A stretch of DNA of 59,698 bases from Actinomycetes bacterium (GTDB lineage Bacteria > Actinomycetota > Actinomycetes > Actinomycetales > Actinomycetaceae). Shown here piece by piece: positions 8,452-16,791 of the stretch (the stretch's first letter is position 1; the number at the start of each line of letters is the position of its first letter). Location of the stretch: positions 1 to 59,698 of the forward strand of contig JAEWEQ010000019.1 of NCBI GenBank assembly GCA_023389315.1, given 5' to 3'. Made by a program: the position numbers and the translations under genes. The notes under the pieces were generated by a model. The model was not told where the DNA came from, ran no database searches, and worked only from the letters and a program-made list of their open reading frames with translations.

Positions 8452-8527
8452 CTTTGCTCCTTTGCAATCTATGTTTCACAGGTTCTTGCTGTGTACCTGC
8501 CGGCAGCTCCGGCGACGGGGTACCAAG

Positions 8528-10891
8528 CTAACCCTCGAGTGGTTGTTGGTTGTGGTTGAAATACTCAATCAGTTCGGTGCGCGGCGCCTCCACTTTCCGG
8601 GGAGTGGAGCCATCGCGTAGTGATTCGGTGGCTTGGATGCCGGCAGCGACGGCGTACCAGGCTCCTAACGGGTTGGTATCGGTGCTACCTCCTTCACGGA
8701 CGAACCGCATGAATTCGGTGACGGTAAGGACGTCAGCGTCACCGTGTCCGTCCGCATCCCCGATGATGGGGAAGGTTTCATCGCCGTCCGGGTTGTAGTG
8801 GGTGCGTTTGTTCCACAGTTTGATGTGACCGCCGGCGCCGTCACCGAAGTTTTCGATACGACCTTCGGTACCAATGACGGTGTAGTTGCGCCAGTAGTCG
8901 GGGGTGTAGTGGCACTGTTGGTAGGAGGCGAGCACCCCTGAGTCCATGCGCATCAGCATCATCGAGAGGTCCTCAACGTCAATGGTTGGGTTCAGTCCCT
9001 TTTGGGTAAGGGGCGGCCAGTTATTCAGGCTGTACCAGTCGCGCATGAGTTCGTTCGAGTGATCCGCTCGGTCTTGGATTTGCCCGTAAACCGTGAGGTC
9101 TCCCATCGCTACCACTTCGTTGGTGTGTGCATCAGCTAGCCAGTGCATGACGTCGATGTCGTGCGCGGCCTTTTGCAGCAGCAGGCCGGTCCCACGCGCG
9201 CGTTCAGCGTGCCAATCCTTGAAGTAAAAGTCTCCGCCCGAGCCGACGAAGTGGCGACACCAGATGGCTTTGACCTCTCCGATGCGTCCGTCCTTGATGA
9301 TTTGGCGCATGGTGCGAACCACGTTCATATGGCGCATGTTATGGCCGACGTAGAGTCTGGTGCGGGTACGGAAGGCCGTTTCCAAAATCGCGGTGGCGCT
9401 ATCAAGGGTAATAGCCAGTGGTTTTTCCAGGTACACCGGGATTCCGGCTTCCAAAAGCTCGCAAGTCACGTCAGCGTGGGTGTCATCCGGGGAAGTCACG
9501 AATGCCACGTCGACGCCGGACGCGATCAGGCCCGCCACGTCCTCGGTAATGGTTACGGTCTTGGGGTCGCGTCGCAGTTGGGCTTCCACTCGTTTCGCGG
9601 CGTCCGGGTGAGGCTCGCAAACCGCGGTGATGATCCCTCCGTTTTCGGGACGCTCTGCCGCCAACGCCAGGGGCGCGCGGGCACCGCAGCCGACGACGCC
9701 TACCCGTAGAGTTTCTGGAGTTTCAGTTACGCTACTCAAGGTTGTATGCTCACCTTTCCTTAAAACGGAGTGAATTAGATGGATATTTCGCAACTTGGTG
9801 GCCGACTTCAGGCTGGCCCCAAGTAGAGTTTTAGTGGCTTTTTCAATCCCGACGTAGGCCGCTCCCACAGCGGAGGCTCCCCACCCCAAGCGCGCAATGT
9901 CGATATCTTGATGTCGCCGGTAGTGCCCGCTCACGCCTTTGGCTGCGTAGGCATCGCGCACGTCCTGGATCACTGCTTCAATAGTGGCGGTCATTTTCGC
10001 ATCGGGCGTGGACACCACGATCTGGTCGGGATCGATCACCGTTCCGACAGAGGAGATGGTGCGAGCAACCTGCTTCTTCCAACGCTCATCGGGCTCAATC
10101 CCACTATCGACTTCGAGTTCCACAAAGTCTGATATCTCTCCGGCGGTGTAGCTTTGGCCGCGCCGAATCTGCCCGTGCATGACTAAGCCGGTGTGAATCC
10201 CCCGCGCCAGTTGCACGTAGAGTAAGTCTCCTGCAGGAGCAATCGTTCCCTGGTCGCGGCGGGTGCAGAACTCACCGTAGGCGGCCATGTTGATGTCGTT
10301 GTTCACCGCCACCGGTGCGCCCACGCGGTTTCCGATTTCGACTGCGAGTTGAATTCCGTCTAGTTCGGGCAGTAAGTCGGAGTGAAGTATTGTCCCATCG
10401 TCGGAGATGATACCGGTGGTGGAGATAGTGACTTGGCGCAACGGGCCGGCGTCGCGGTGAGTGTCGGAGGTGGTTTTTATCAGCATCGCCAGGTCGTGAA
10501 TCCGCTGTGACACATCCTTGGTCAGTTTCACGGCACTGGCGTGGATCACTTCGCCCGCCAAGGTAACCGCGACGATCAATGCGGTATCGATGAGGACGTC
10601 TACGGCGACGATGATTCCCGCGCTGCCACTGAGTTTCCAAGCAGTCGCGGGGCGCCCAAGCTGGGATTCACTGGTGCCGTTGGTCTGCGCCACCAGACCC
10701 AGGGAAGCGAGTTCATGGACTAGGGAAGTGACGGTTGGACGTGACAAACCGGAGGCTTTAGCTAAGTATCCAACCGAGCAACCGCCTGTGTTGGGCGCGC
10801 ACATGGGCGCCGATTGATCGCGCAGTAGGACCCAGATCTGGCCCAGTTTGTCGGACCTGTCTGCTCCGAGGTTTCGCTCTGCATTACTCAT
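8528..10891 (-). CDS. Fusion of a ROK-family transcription regulator and a Gfo/Idh/MocA oxidoreductase
   Basis: A 787-residue protein with two unrelated halves. Residues ~35-95 form a winged helix (YLAKASGLSRPTVTSLVHEL) and ~95-370 a ROK sugar-sensing fold. The usual ROK zinc signature CxCGxxGC is absent after GEISDF, so this half is a regulator, not a kinase. Residues ~390-787 form a dehydrogenase: the Rossmann motif GVVGCGARAPLALA, the family EKP motif (YLEKPLAIT) and AAHDIDVMHWLAD, which carries the usual catalytic Asp/His region. The join is odd. At minus-strand 9760-9751 the bases AGGAAAGGTG, a typical ribosome binding site, are translated as part of the junction, and a TTG follows in frame at 9739. 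The second half may once have been, or may still be, started separately. The gene heads the sugar ABC operon and presumably regulates it. Confidence 0.85.
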   Translation of the reverse strand: MSNAERNLGADRSDKLGQIWVLLRDQSAPMCAPNTGGCSVGYLAKASGLSRPTVTSLVHELASLGLVAQTNGTSESQLGRPATAWKLSGSAGIIVAVDVLIDTALIVAVTLAGEVIHASAVKLTKDVSQRIHDLAMLIKTTSDTHRDAGPLRQVTISTTGIISDDGTILHSDLLPELDGIQLAVEIGNRVGAPVAVNNDINMAAYGEFCTRRDQGTIAPAGDLLYVQLARGIHTGLVMHGQIRRGQSYTAGEISDFVELEVDSGIEPDERWKKQVARTISSVGTVIDPDQIVVSTPDAKMTATIEAVIQDVRDAYAAKGVSGHYRRHQDIDIARLGWGASAVGAAYVGIEKATKTLLGASLKSATKLRNIHLIHSVLRKGEHTTLSSVTETPETLRVGVVGCGARAPLALAAERPENGGIITAVCEPHPDAAKRVEAQLRRDPKTVTITEDVAGLIASGVDVAFVTSPDDTHADVTCELLEAGIPVYLEKPLAITLDSATAILETAFRTRTRLYVGHNMRHMNVVRTMRQIIKDGRIGEVKAIWCRHFVGSGGDFYFKDWHAERARGTGLLLQKAAHDIDVMHWLADAHTNEVVAMGDLTVYGQIQDRADHSNELMRDWYSLNNWPPLTQKGLNPTIDVEDLSMMLMRMDSGVLASYQQCHYTPDYWRNYTVIGTEGRIENFGDGAGGHIKLWNKRTHYNPDGDETFPIIGDADGHGDADVLTVTEFMRFVREGGSTDTNPLGAWYAVAAGIQATESLRDGSTPRKVEAPRTELIEYFNHNQQPLEG

Positions 10892-10938
10892 TGATGCCTC
10901 GCCACTGAGGTGTTGTTGTGCGCCGTCCTAGCAATTTA

Positions 10939-10964
10939 GCAAGCGCCTTTCGTAAAGCACTTGC
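10939..10964. promoter_or_regulatory. Candidate operator upstream of the ROK fusion gene
   Basis: GCAAGCGCCTTT (10939-10950) and AAAGCACTTGC (10954-10964) form an imperfect inverted repeat with a 3-base centre, about 50 bases before the ROK gene start. ROK regulators commonly bind such inverted repeats in their own promoters. Assignment to this protein is inference. Confidence 0.35.
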
Positions 10965-11536
10965 ATATATGTAGGTTAGTTCACACTCCTCATTGGCGCA
11001 AGAGTCTTCCCCAAGATGCCACCTGCTAACACCAGCTGATTCGAAACCGCCAGTGCTCTACTTACAATCGGGGAGTGCAGGAAGGGGACAAGTGTCTAAA
11101 TATCACCGCAAAGTGTAGGCACTAGCGAAGTAAAGGCACTGTCTATTGGGTCTGCCAGATGATGCTTAGGGCCGGTAGTTAGGCGGGGTCACACGGCTCC
11201 TGTTGGAGTCCATGGTAATAGGGGCTCGAGTAGCCACAGCTTCAAGAGAGAGTAGGTTTCGGTAGCAGGTTGCAGTGGAACGAGCCGGTTTATCTGTGCC
11301 GGCAGGCACATTGTTCTGCTCCATACTGACGATTGTGGTGTCTCTCGCGCGCGAACAGTAGTGCTAAAACTGCACTGACGTTATGAAACTCGCATGAATA
11401 CGATACTGTCAAATGTCACTCTGGGCGCCGGGGCAACCATTGGGAAATCTGGTAGAGTTAATGAAACGCCAGTTGAGGTTCTACGACCGAGAAAACCCTC
11501 GCCACAGGCACCTCGCGTTGCCAAAGGAAGACACCA
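10965..11536. other. Gene-poor intergenic stretch before the glycosyltransferase gene
   Basis: I see no convincing coding frame, RNA gene or repeat here. It holds the upstream region of the plus-strand glycosyltransferase, including AAGGAAG ending eight bases before its ATG. Small antisense open frames are present but have no ribosome binding site or family resemblance. Confidence 0.5.
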
Positions 11537-12691
11537 ATGACTGACCCGCTGCACGTCTTGTGGACCCCTTCGTGGTACCCCGACACTCAATACCCTCTCA
11601 ATGGGAGTTTCTTTCTCGAGCAAATCAACATGCTGCGCTCCGGACACACAGATGTGGGCGTAATCAACCTCACTGGCAAGACCCTGTGGCACTGGCGACC
11701 GCAAGCAGCTACCTTCGATATCGGTGAGCGTACCATCCGCCAGCAGGTTCCCACTATCCCACTCGGCATTGGTCCTGGGGATCGTCAACTATTTGCTGCC
11801 GTTGCCCGCCGCACTGCCAAGCTTTACGCCGATCAGTTCGGCGTGCCGGAAGTCATCCACGCGCACTCCACCTTCCCCGGTACAGTCGTCGCGCATTCCC
11901 TCGCGAAATACTGGAACATCCCCTACGGCATCACTGAACACCGGCCCTCGGCAGTCTCCTTACCCAAGCGCCGCTGGCGCAATAGACTACGTCGCCACGT
12001 CATCCAAGCCGCCGACTTTCGCCTGGCTGTATCCACCGTTTTTGCCCGCCAGCTTAGTGAAACATACGGGTGCGATTTCGCTACCGTCACCAACCCCGTA
12101 CCCGCTCACTTTTTCGCCCGCGAGCGCCAGCCGCACGACCATTACACTTTCATTCACATATCGAACCTAGAAAGACGCAAACGGGTAGAAGAAGTAATCG
12201 ATGCATTCGCCCTCGTCCAAACTAACCATCCCGACATACGCTTGAAGATCGTCGGCGGTCAACCCGACACCCTGCCCGGCGTGCAAGCCCACGCTCAGCG
12301 TCGCGGGGTCAGTGATTTTGTGATCTTCACAGGTCCCGTATCACGATCCGAAATAGTCAATGTCCTGGCTGACACCGACTGCCTAGTCCTGGTCTCCGCC
12401 GCTGAATCCGCGGGCGTAGTATTCGCCGAAGCACAGAGCCTGGGGATACCCTGTATTGCCTCTGACACTCCCGGTGGTGCATACATGGTCACCCAGGAAA
12501 GTGGCATCGTAGTTCCTATTGACAACCCCACAGCCCTCACCAACGCCATGCGTCACATGGTCGAACGAGGACATGCAGAATATTGCCCCCAAAAAGTTCG
12601 ACAACAAGCGTGGGAACGATTTGGGCCCGACGAGTTTGTACGGCACCATCGCCAGATCTACGAATATGCGATCGCCACACACGGATCATGA
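11537..12691 (+). CDS. Glycosyltransferase family 4 protein
   Basis: GT-B fold, retaining sugar transferase of the GT4 type, 384 residues, probably acting at the cytoplasmic face in capsule, glycolipid or other cell-surface glycan assembly. The N-terminal half begins VLWTPSWYPDTQYPLNGSFF, typical of the acceptor domain. In the C-terminal half VGGQPD and the EX7E motif (AAESAGVVFAEA, near residues 288-298) mark the nucleotide-sugar site, and SLGIPCIASDTPGG follows as in the family. AAGGAAG lies upstream of the ATG. The next gene encodes a large polytopic membrane protein, so the two may serve one surface glycan pathway. Donor and acceptor cannot be told from sequence. Confidence 0.9.
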   Translation: MTDPLHVLWTPSWYPDTQYPLNGSFFLEQINMLRSGHTDVGVINLTGKTLWHWRPQAATFDIGERTIRQQVPTIPLGIGPGDRQLFAAVARRTAKLYADQFGVPEVIHAHSTFPGTVVAHSLAKYWNIPYGITEHRPSAVSLPKRRWRNRLRRHVIQAADFRLAVSTVFARQLSETYGCDFATVTNPVPAHFFARERQPHDHYTFIHISNLERRKRVEEVIDAFALVQTNHPDIRLKIVGGQPDTLPGVQAHAQRRGVSDFVIFTGPVSRSEIVNVLADTDCLVLVSAAESAGVVFAEAQSLGIPCIASDTPGGAYMVTQESGIVVPIDNPTALTNAMRHMVERGHAEYCPQKVRQQAWERFGPDEFVRHHRQIYEYAIATHGS

Positions 12692-12843
12692 TGTGCCCTG
12701 CATAAAGAAGTTCCCTATAATTACATTCCGGACACTGGCTAGCAGCAGTTGACGGAAGCAGCGCTGGCAGCTATGTGGCGCAAAATAACTTAAATCTCTG
12801 AACCGGGCCATCCCACGATCCTCAGCCCGATATTGCGGTAAAT

Positions 12844-12859
12844 AGGTGCTCGAGCACCT
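12844..12859. other. Perfect 16-bp palindrome before the membrane protein gene
   Basis: AGGTGCTC followed by its exact complement GAGCACCT, 29-44 bases before the GTG start at 12888. It could be an operator or a leader hairpin. The palindrome also contains the upstream in-frame GTG at 12846, which makes that codon an unlikely start. Confidence 0.4.
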
Positions 12860-12887
12860 CGCACACATCCTAAGGGAGGAGGAGGAC

Positions 12888-14924
12888 GTGTTACAAAGTT
12901 GGATCATCCAACTTCCCAACATCCTGGCCGTCCTCGCGGTATGTATCATACCCGGACTTATCCTCATCTACGGCATAGCCCCTCGCATGAGATTAATCTA
13001 TGCGGTGGCCCAAGCCCCTGCTTGGACCTTGGGTCTAATCACACTGGGGAGTTTCCTCATTGACTACCTGCCACTGCCGTGGGGCCTGACGGCACTGGCG
13101 CTACTCACGGCAGCTACCGCCCTCATTCCCTATCTGATCCAACTCATTAGACGTAAGCACCCCACTATCCCGCAATGGCGTAACGACCTGGGATTACTGA
13201 TCCTAGCGTTTTTTACCGGACTCATCGCCATAATTCCTATCGTCACTGCTGTGCCGGCAAACGGCGTAGTGCAAGGTGGGGATTCCAGCTACCATTACGC
13301 GCAACTACGACTAATTGAACGAACCGGGATCGCTTCCCCGCTGGAAGCTAATGCGACCATGTCGGGATTGAACTCTGATCCCTGGTACTACCCAGACGCT
13401 TGGCATGCGCTCCTATCCGTAGTTGCCACGCCCGACACAGTGGTGACCACCGCAAACCTGATGCTGGCCGTGACCCCCATTTTGTGGTTCATATCCGTGG
13501 CTGCCCTCACGGTCGCCATCTCTGGTCGCATCCGTATTGGCATGTGGGCACTCTTCGCCGGTGGAATCTTCCCTATTGCAGCCACCCGCCTGCAGATCAT
13601 CACCACGTTGTGGCCGTTCGTCTTCGGCTTCGTCATCCTCCCCGGCACCATGGCAGCCATGATTGCAGCCTCCCGCACCTACCGGTTCGATGCTAAGCGC
13701 TTAACGCACAGTGCCGTTAACGCCATCCAAATCGGGCTATTCTTCTTTCTACCCGTCGTCGGCTTAATCGGAATCCACCCATCAACCGCGGTGCCCGGCG
13801 GGTTCGCACTGTTCTTCGTCGTCGTTTACCAACTCACTTCCGCTGCCGTCCGCTATCACAGAGCCGGTGACCGTCATCGTGCTGTAAGGTATCTGTTCGC
13901 CAGTCTTGTTATCATTGCCCTTGCCCTGCTGGTGATCCACGGGCCCGGCCCTCAACGTAACCAATTCCGCCGCTTTCCCACCGTTGACTTCAGTTCCTTA
14001 CCTACCAAACTTTTCGTCAGTACGTCATTATATTTACCCGACAAGGGACTGTTCGCACTGAGCCTGTACGCCTTGGTCGCCGCCGTCACCGTGCTGAGCG
14101 CTGCCTACCTGTGGAAGCAGCGCAAGCGCGCCGTTGTCCTCGCATGGTTCGCGAACTGGGTCTTGGTATTAGCGTGCTATCTGCCACTATTCGGTTTCAG
14201 TACCGTCACCAGCCTGTATTACAACTACCCCAGTCGCGCGATGGTTGGCGCTGCGATATTCGCCACCCCCATGATCGCAATCACCATGAACGCGATATGG
14301 GTACAAATCGAAGACCGGATGCCACGACCGCGCCTGCGATATTTGGTAATCTCCGTCCTCGCCGGAATAAGTTTGGTCAGCCTAGTCACCATCGAACCGG
14401 TACACAAAGATGCCAGAGAAGCCTTCTTCCCCGATCCGGAAAACGTGCGATTCCTCGCGAATCAGGACGAAATCAAAATGATACGCGAAGCGCACAACGT
14501 CCTCCCTCGAGACTCTTACGTAATTGGGGATCCAGCGGCCGGCGCGGGACTCTTAGAAATTCTCTCTGATATCCCCGTCGTCTGGGTCTACCCTAATTAT
14601 CCGAACTATGCGGAAGATGACTACCTGCTGCAATACTTCAACACCATTCACATCAACGGTCGCATTTGCCACCTGGTGAACGCCTACGGGATTACCCACT
14701 TCTACCAGGATTCGCCGCGATATTACAACGGTAGTTTCACCGATGAAGCCCGCCCCGGCCTATACGGGGTTGACACATCCAACGGATTCACCGAAGTAGC
14801 GCGCTCCGGCGACGCCGCCATTTATAGCATCGACCTATGCAAATCGAATCCACCACCTATCTGGAGGTACGAAGGCCCGAAGCAATGCATAAAAGGTGAC
14901 GGCACTACGGCCTGTCCATACTAG
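12888..14924 (+). CDS. Large polytopic membrane protein, DUF6541-like
   Basis: A 678-residue protein with about a dozen or more hydrophobic segments from residue ~8 to ~520, then a ~150-residue hydrophilic C-terminal part. It resembles the large actinobacterial membrane proteins annotated DUF6541, which are thought to be GT-C-like enzymes or carriers of surface glycans; I infer this from layout and from the extracytoplasmic loop with GGDSSYHYAQLRLI, typical of that group. I start it at the GTG at 12888, where GGGAGGAGGAGG lies just upstream, instead of the GTG at 12846 inside a palindrome. The C-terminal part has paired cysteines and aromatic residues (VYPNYPNYAEDDYLLQYF). It follows the GT4 gene by ~200 bases on the same strand. 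Confidence 0.75.
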   Translation: MLQSWIIQLPNILAVLAVCIIPGLILIYGIAPRMRLIYAVAQAPAWTLGLITLGSFLIDYLPLPWGLTALALLTAATALIPYLIQLIRRKHPTIPQWRNDLGLLILAFFTGLIAIIPIVTAVPANGVVQGGDSSYHYAQLRLIERTGIASPLEANATMSGLNSDPWYYPDAWHALLSVVATPDTVVTTANLMLAVTPILWFISVAALTVAISGRIRIGMWALFAGGIFPIAATRLQIITTLWPFVFGFVILPGTMAAMIAASRTYRFDAKRLTHSAVNAIQIGLFFFLPVVGLIGIHPSTAVPGGFALFFVVVYQLTSAAVRYHRAGDRHRAVRYLFASLVIIALALLVIHGPGPQRNQFRRFPTVDFSSLPTKLFVSTSLYLPDKGLFALSLYALVAAVTVLSAAYLWKQRKRAVVLAWFANWVLVLACYLPLFGFSTVTSLYYNYPSRAMVGAAIFATPMIAITMNAIWVQIEDRMPRPRLRYLVISVLAGISLVSLVTIEPVHKDAREAFFPDPENVRFLANQDEIKMIREAHNVLPRDSYVIGDPAAGAGLLEILSDIPVVWVYPNYPNYAEDDYLLQYFNTIHINGRICHLVNAYGITHFYQDSPRYYNGSFTDEARPGLYGVDTSNGFTEVARSGDAAIYSIDLCKSNPPPIWRYEGPKQCIKGDGTTACPY

Positions 14925-14955
14925 CACTCCCGCTAATATGTACCGCATAGCGAAA

Positions 14956-14986
14956 ACCGGCCTGGGGGCTTCCCCAGGCCGGTCTT
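14956..14986 (+). terminator. Terminator hairpin after the membrane protein gene
   Basis: Twelve-base perfect stem (ACCGGCCTGGGG at 14956-14967 with its complement at 14972-14983), 4-base loop, followed by CTT and a weakly T-rich stretch. It lies between the plus-strand membrane protein gene and the convergent AztD-like gene, and could serve both. Confidence 0.75.
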
Positions 14987-15024
14987 GTTGGCGTCACTAT
15001 CACCCTAGCGGGCTAGCGTCTGGC

Positions 15025-16428
15025 TCACTTTGTGGAGCTCGGGCTCGGTTCGTGGCTGTGGTCATGATCATGGTCGTGGCCCTCGTGACCGTGGCCCTCA
15101 TGGTCGTGACCTTCATGGTCGTGATCTTCGCCTTCCATCTCGGCGACCTTCACACCGTGGGGAATCATGCCGGTGACGACCGCGATCTCATTGGCTTCGT
15201 GCGGCAAATCCACCGTCGCCATGATCTTGCCTTCTTCCAAGTCCACCATGTGCAGCTTCTTTTCCTGTGCATCGGTCACGTAGGCGATTTCGCCGGAAAC
15301 GCGAACCGCGGCGTTAGGCTGCTGCCACTGTTCCTTCTCTTCCCAAGGTTTAACTACGTCCACCGAACGCAGCACTTCACCCTTAGCCATGTCGATTACG
15401 TGCAGCTTCCCATCGTAGGTGAGCACTACGCCCTCGCCATTGGGGCCGCGTTCCAGCGAGCGGAACCAGTAGGCCGACCCCAGATCCAGGGTCTTGAACG
15501 TCAGGTCCTCAGTGTTTAGCAGGCCAATCTTGGTGGGCCTTTCCTGCTTCGCGTCCTTATCGATCTTGTAGTCGGTCAGCACGATCGGCGAGGACGGGGA
15601 CCCCCACAGATTACCGGTGCGCTGGTATTCGGTTTCGGCCTTCACCTTGTGGAACTTGCCGTCTTTGTAAACGACCGGACCGTCCTCGCAACCGAAAGCA
15701 ACGGTATCGCCTTCGCCGGCGGCAGCTTCCCCGTGTACGCCGGGGCATTCGTCGGTGCGGGCCAGTTCTTTGAAGTCAGCATCCAGCAGGCGGATGGTCT
15801 TGCGCGCATCCTTGGTACCTTCGGTGACCAGTACCTTGCCGTCAGCCAGCGGTACCGCTACCCCGTGGTGGGGGTTTTCGGTCTTGAAGGTGCGGGTCTC
15901 GGGGGCGTCACCGTCGTGGATGGCGCCGGAATCGAAGATCGTTACCTCGCCAGTGCCGTCATCGAACAGTGCGGTCTGGCCGGCGTGGGTTACCACGTGG
16001 CCGGGTTTTTCCGCCGCAATGGTGACGGCGGTGAACTCCGGGTCGCCGGAGAAGTAGTGGGAGTGGTTGCCGTGGGGCACCTCTTGCAGGCCACCGTCCA
16101 GCATGGTGAAGCCCTTGCCTTCGGACACGAATAGGTGGCGGCCATCCCCGGCCTGGTTCAGGCGCAGGAAACCTTCGCGTTTAATGTCAGAGGTGACGGC
16201 GCGCTCAGCGGTGTCAACCACCATGAGGCCGCCGTCGTAGGTCAGCACCACGCGCGGTTCCAGGCTCATGGCTTCCGTCAGTGAGCCTTCGTGTTCGTGG
16301 TGGTGGTCGGTGTGGGTCGCTTCGGTGACGTTGGCGCCACCGCTTGCCGAACAGCCGGCCATGAAGAGCGCAGCGGCGGCAGCGGTGAGGGCTGCCGCAG
16401 TTTTACGAGTACGTGTCAATCGCTTCAT
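15025..16428 (-). CDS. AztD-like zinc-binding lipoprotein with His-rich tail
   Basis: Resembles AztD, the periplasmic zinc metallochaperone of the AztABCD zinc ABC system, here as a surface lipoprotein. The signal sequence ends in a lipobox (LFMAGC) near residue 22. A His-rich segment follows (THTDHHHEHEG), then a ~380-residue beta-propeller-like body with repeated short strands (VVLTYDGGLMVVDTAE, VVLTYDGKLHVIDMAK), then a C-terminal tail of HDHEGH repeats ending in SPSSTK. Zinc handling is supported by the histidines and by a Zur-like box that touches the start codon. No AztABC genes are present in the window, so it is either an orphan or works with a transporter encoded elsewhere. I start at the ATG at 16428; no ribosome binding site is visible, so the mRNA may be leaderless. 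Confidence 0.85.
   Translation of the reverse strand: MKRLTRTRKTAAALTAAAAALFMAGCSASGGANVTEATHTDHHHEHEGSLTEAMSLEPRVVLTYDGGLMVVDTAERAVTSDIKREGFLRLNQAGDGRHLFVSEGKGFTMLDGGLQEVPHGNHSHYFSGDPEFTAVTIAAEKPGHVVTHAGQTALFDDGTGEVTIFDSGAIHDGDAPETRTFKTENPHHGVAVPLADGKVLVTEGTKDARKTIRLLDADFKELARTDECPGVHGEAAAGEGDTVAFGCEDGPVVYKDGKFHKVKAETEYQRTGNLWGSPSSPIVLTDYKIDKDAKQERPTKIGLLNTEDLTFKTLDLGSAYWFRSLERGPNGEGVVLTYDGKLHVIDMAKGEVLRSVDVVKPWEEKEQWQQPNAAVRVSGEIAYVTDAQEKKLHMVDLEEGKIMATVDLPHEANEIAVVTGMIPHGVKVAEMEGEDHDHEGHDHEGHGHEGHDHDHDHSHEPSPSSTK
15060..15140 (-). repeat. Short tandem repeats encoding the His-rich tail
   Basis: Repeated units near 15 bases built on CATGGTCGTGACC-like words encode successive (D/G)HEGH/HDH modules at the C-terminus of the AztD-like protein. 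Such repeats are prone to length change. The histidines would chelate zinc. Confidence 0.7.
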
Positions 16429-16450
16429 ATTGATAACGATAGTTATTAAG
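16429..16450. promoter_or_regulatory. Zur/Fur-like operator next to the AztD-like start codon
   Basis: ATAAC-GATA-GTTAT (16433-16446) is a palindrome in an AT-rich block directly before the ATG at 16428, in a GC-rich region. Its form matches Fur-superfamily boxes, and the zinc function of the gene favours Zur. Its position implies that bound repressor would cover the promoter or transcription start. Confidence 0.6.
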
Positions 16451-16791
16451 GGTAGGGCGTTCAATGTGGGAGGCTAGGAGGTGGCCGCTCTCACACCGGC
16501 GGCCCGACGTCCTCGAAGCCAGCGCGCTCAGACCTCCGCCGCCGCTCGATAGACCCCGCACGGCAAGGGGCATGACCTTACAAATGCTCGCCACCCGATT
16601 TTGGAAACCTGTAAGTGACGATAAAAACTCAACTAAATCCCCGCTCATGGGCCGAAAATCAAGCCTGCGCGAAGCCTAGTTAGGTGAACTATAGGATTGG
16701 ACGTAATCTTTCGTCCCGCACACTCCGATTCGCAGACAAATAGATATCAGTAAGTGACAATGTCGCCACTCTCAATGAAAGTAATACCCAC
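16451..16791. other. Intergenic region between the zinc lipoprotein and lactate genes
   Basis: Divergent promoter region of about 340 bases. I see no gene. It contains one copy of the dispersed octamer CGTCCTCG near 16508 and an A/T-richer stretch near 16700-16790 just before the permease start, where the lactate operon promoter probably lies. Confidence 0.45.

Noticed and set aside
16462..16464. TTG start for the AztD-like protein
   Set aside because: It would translate the Zur-like box and add residues before a normal lipoprotein signal; the ATG at 16428 gives the expected signal peptide.
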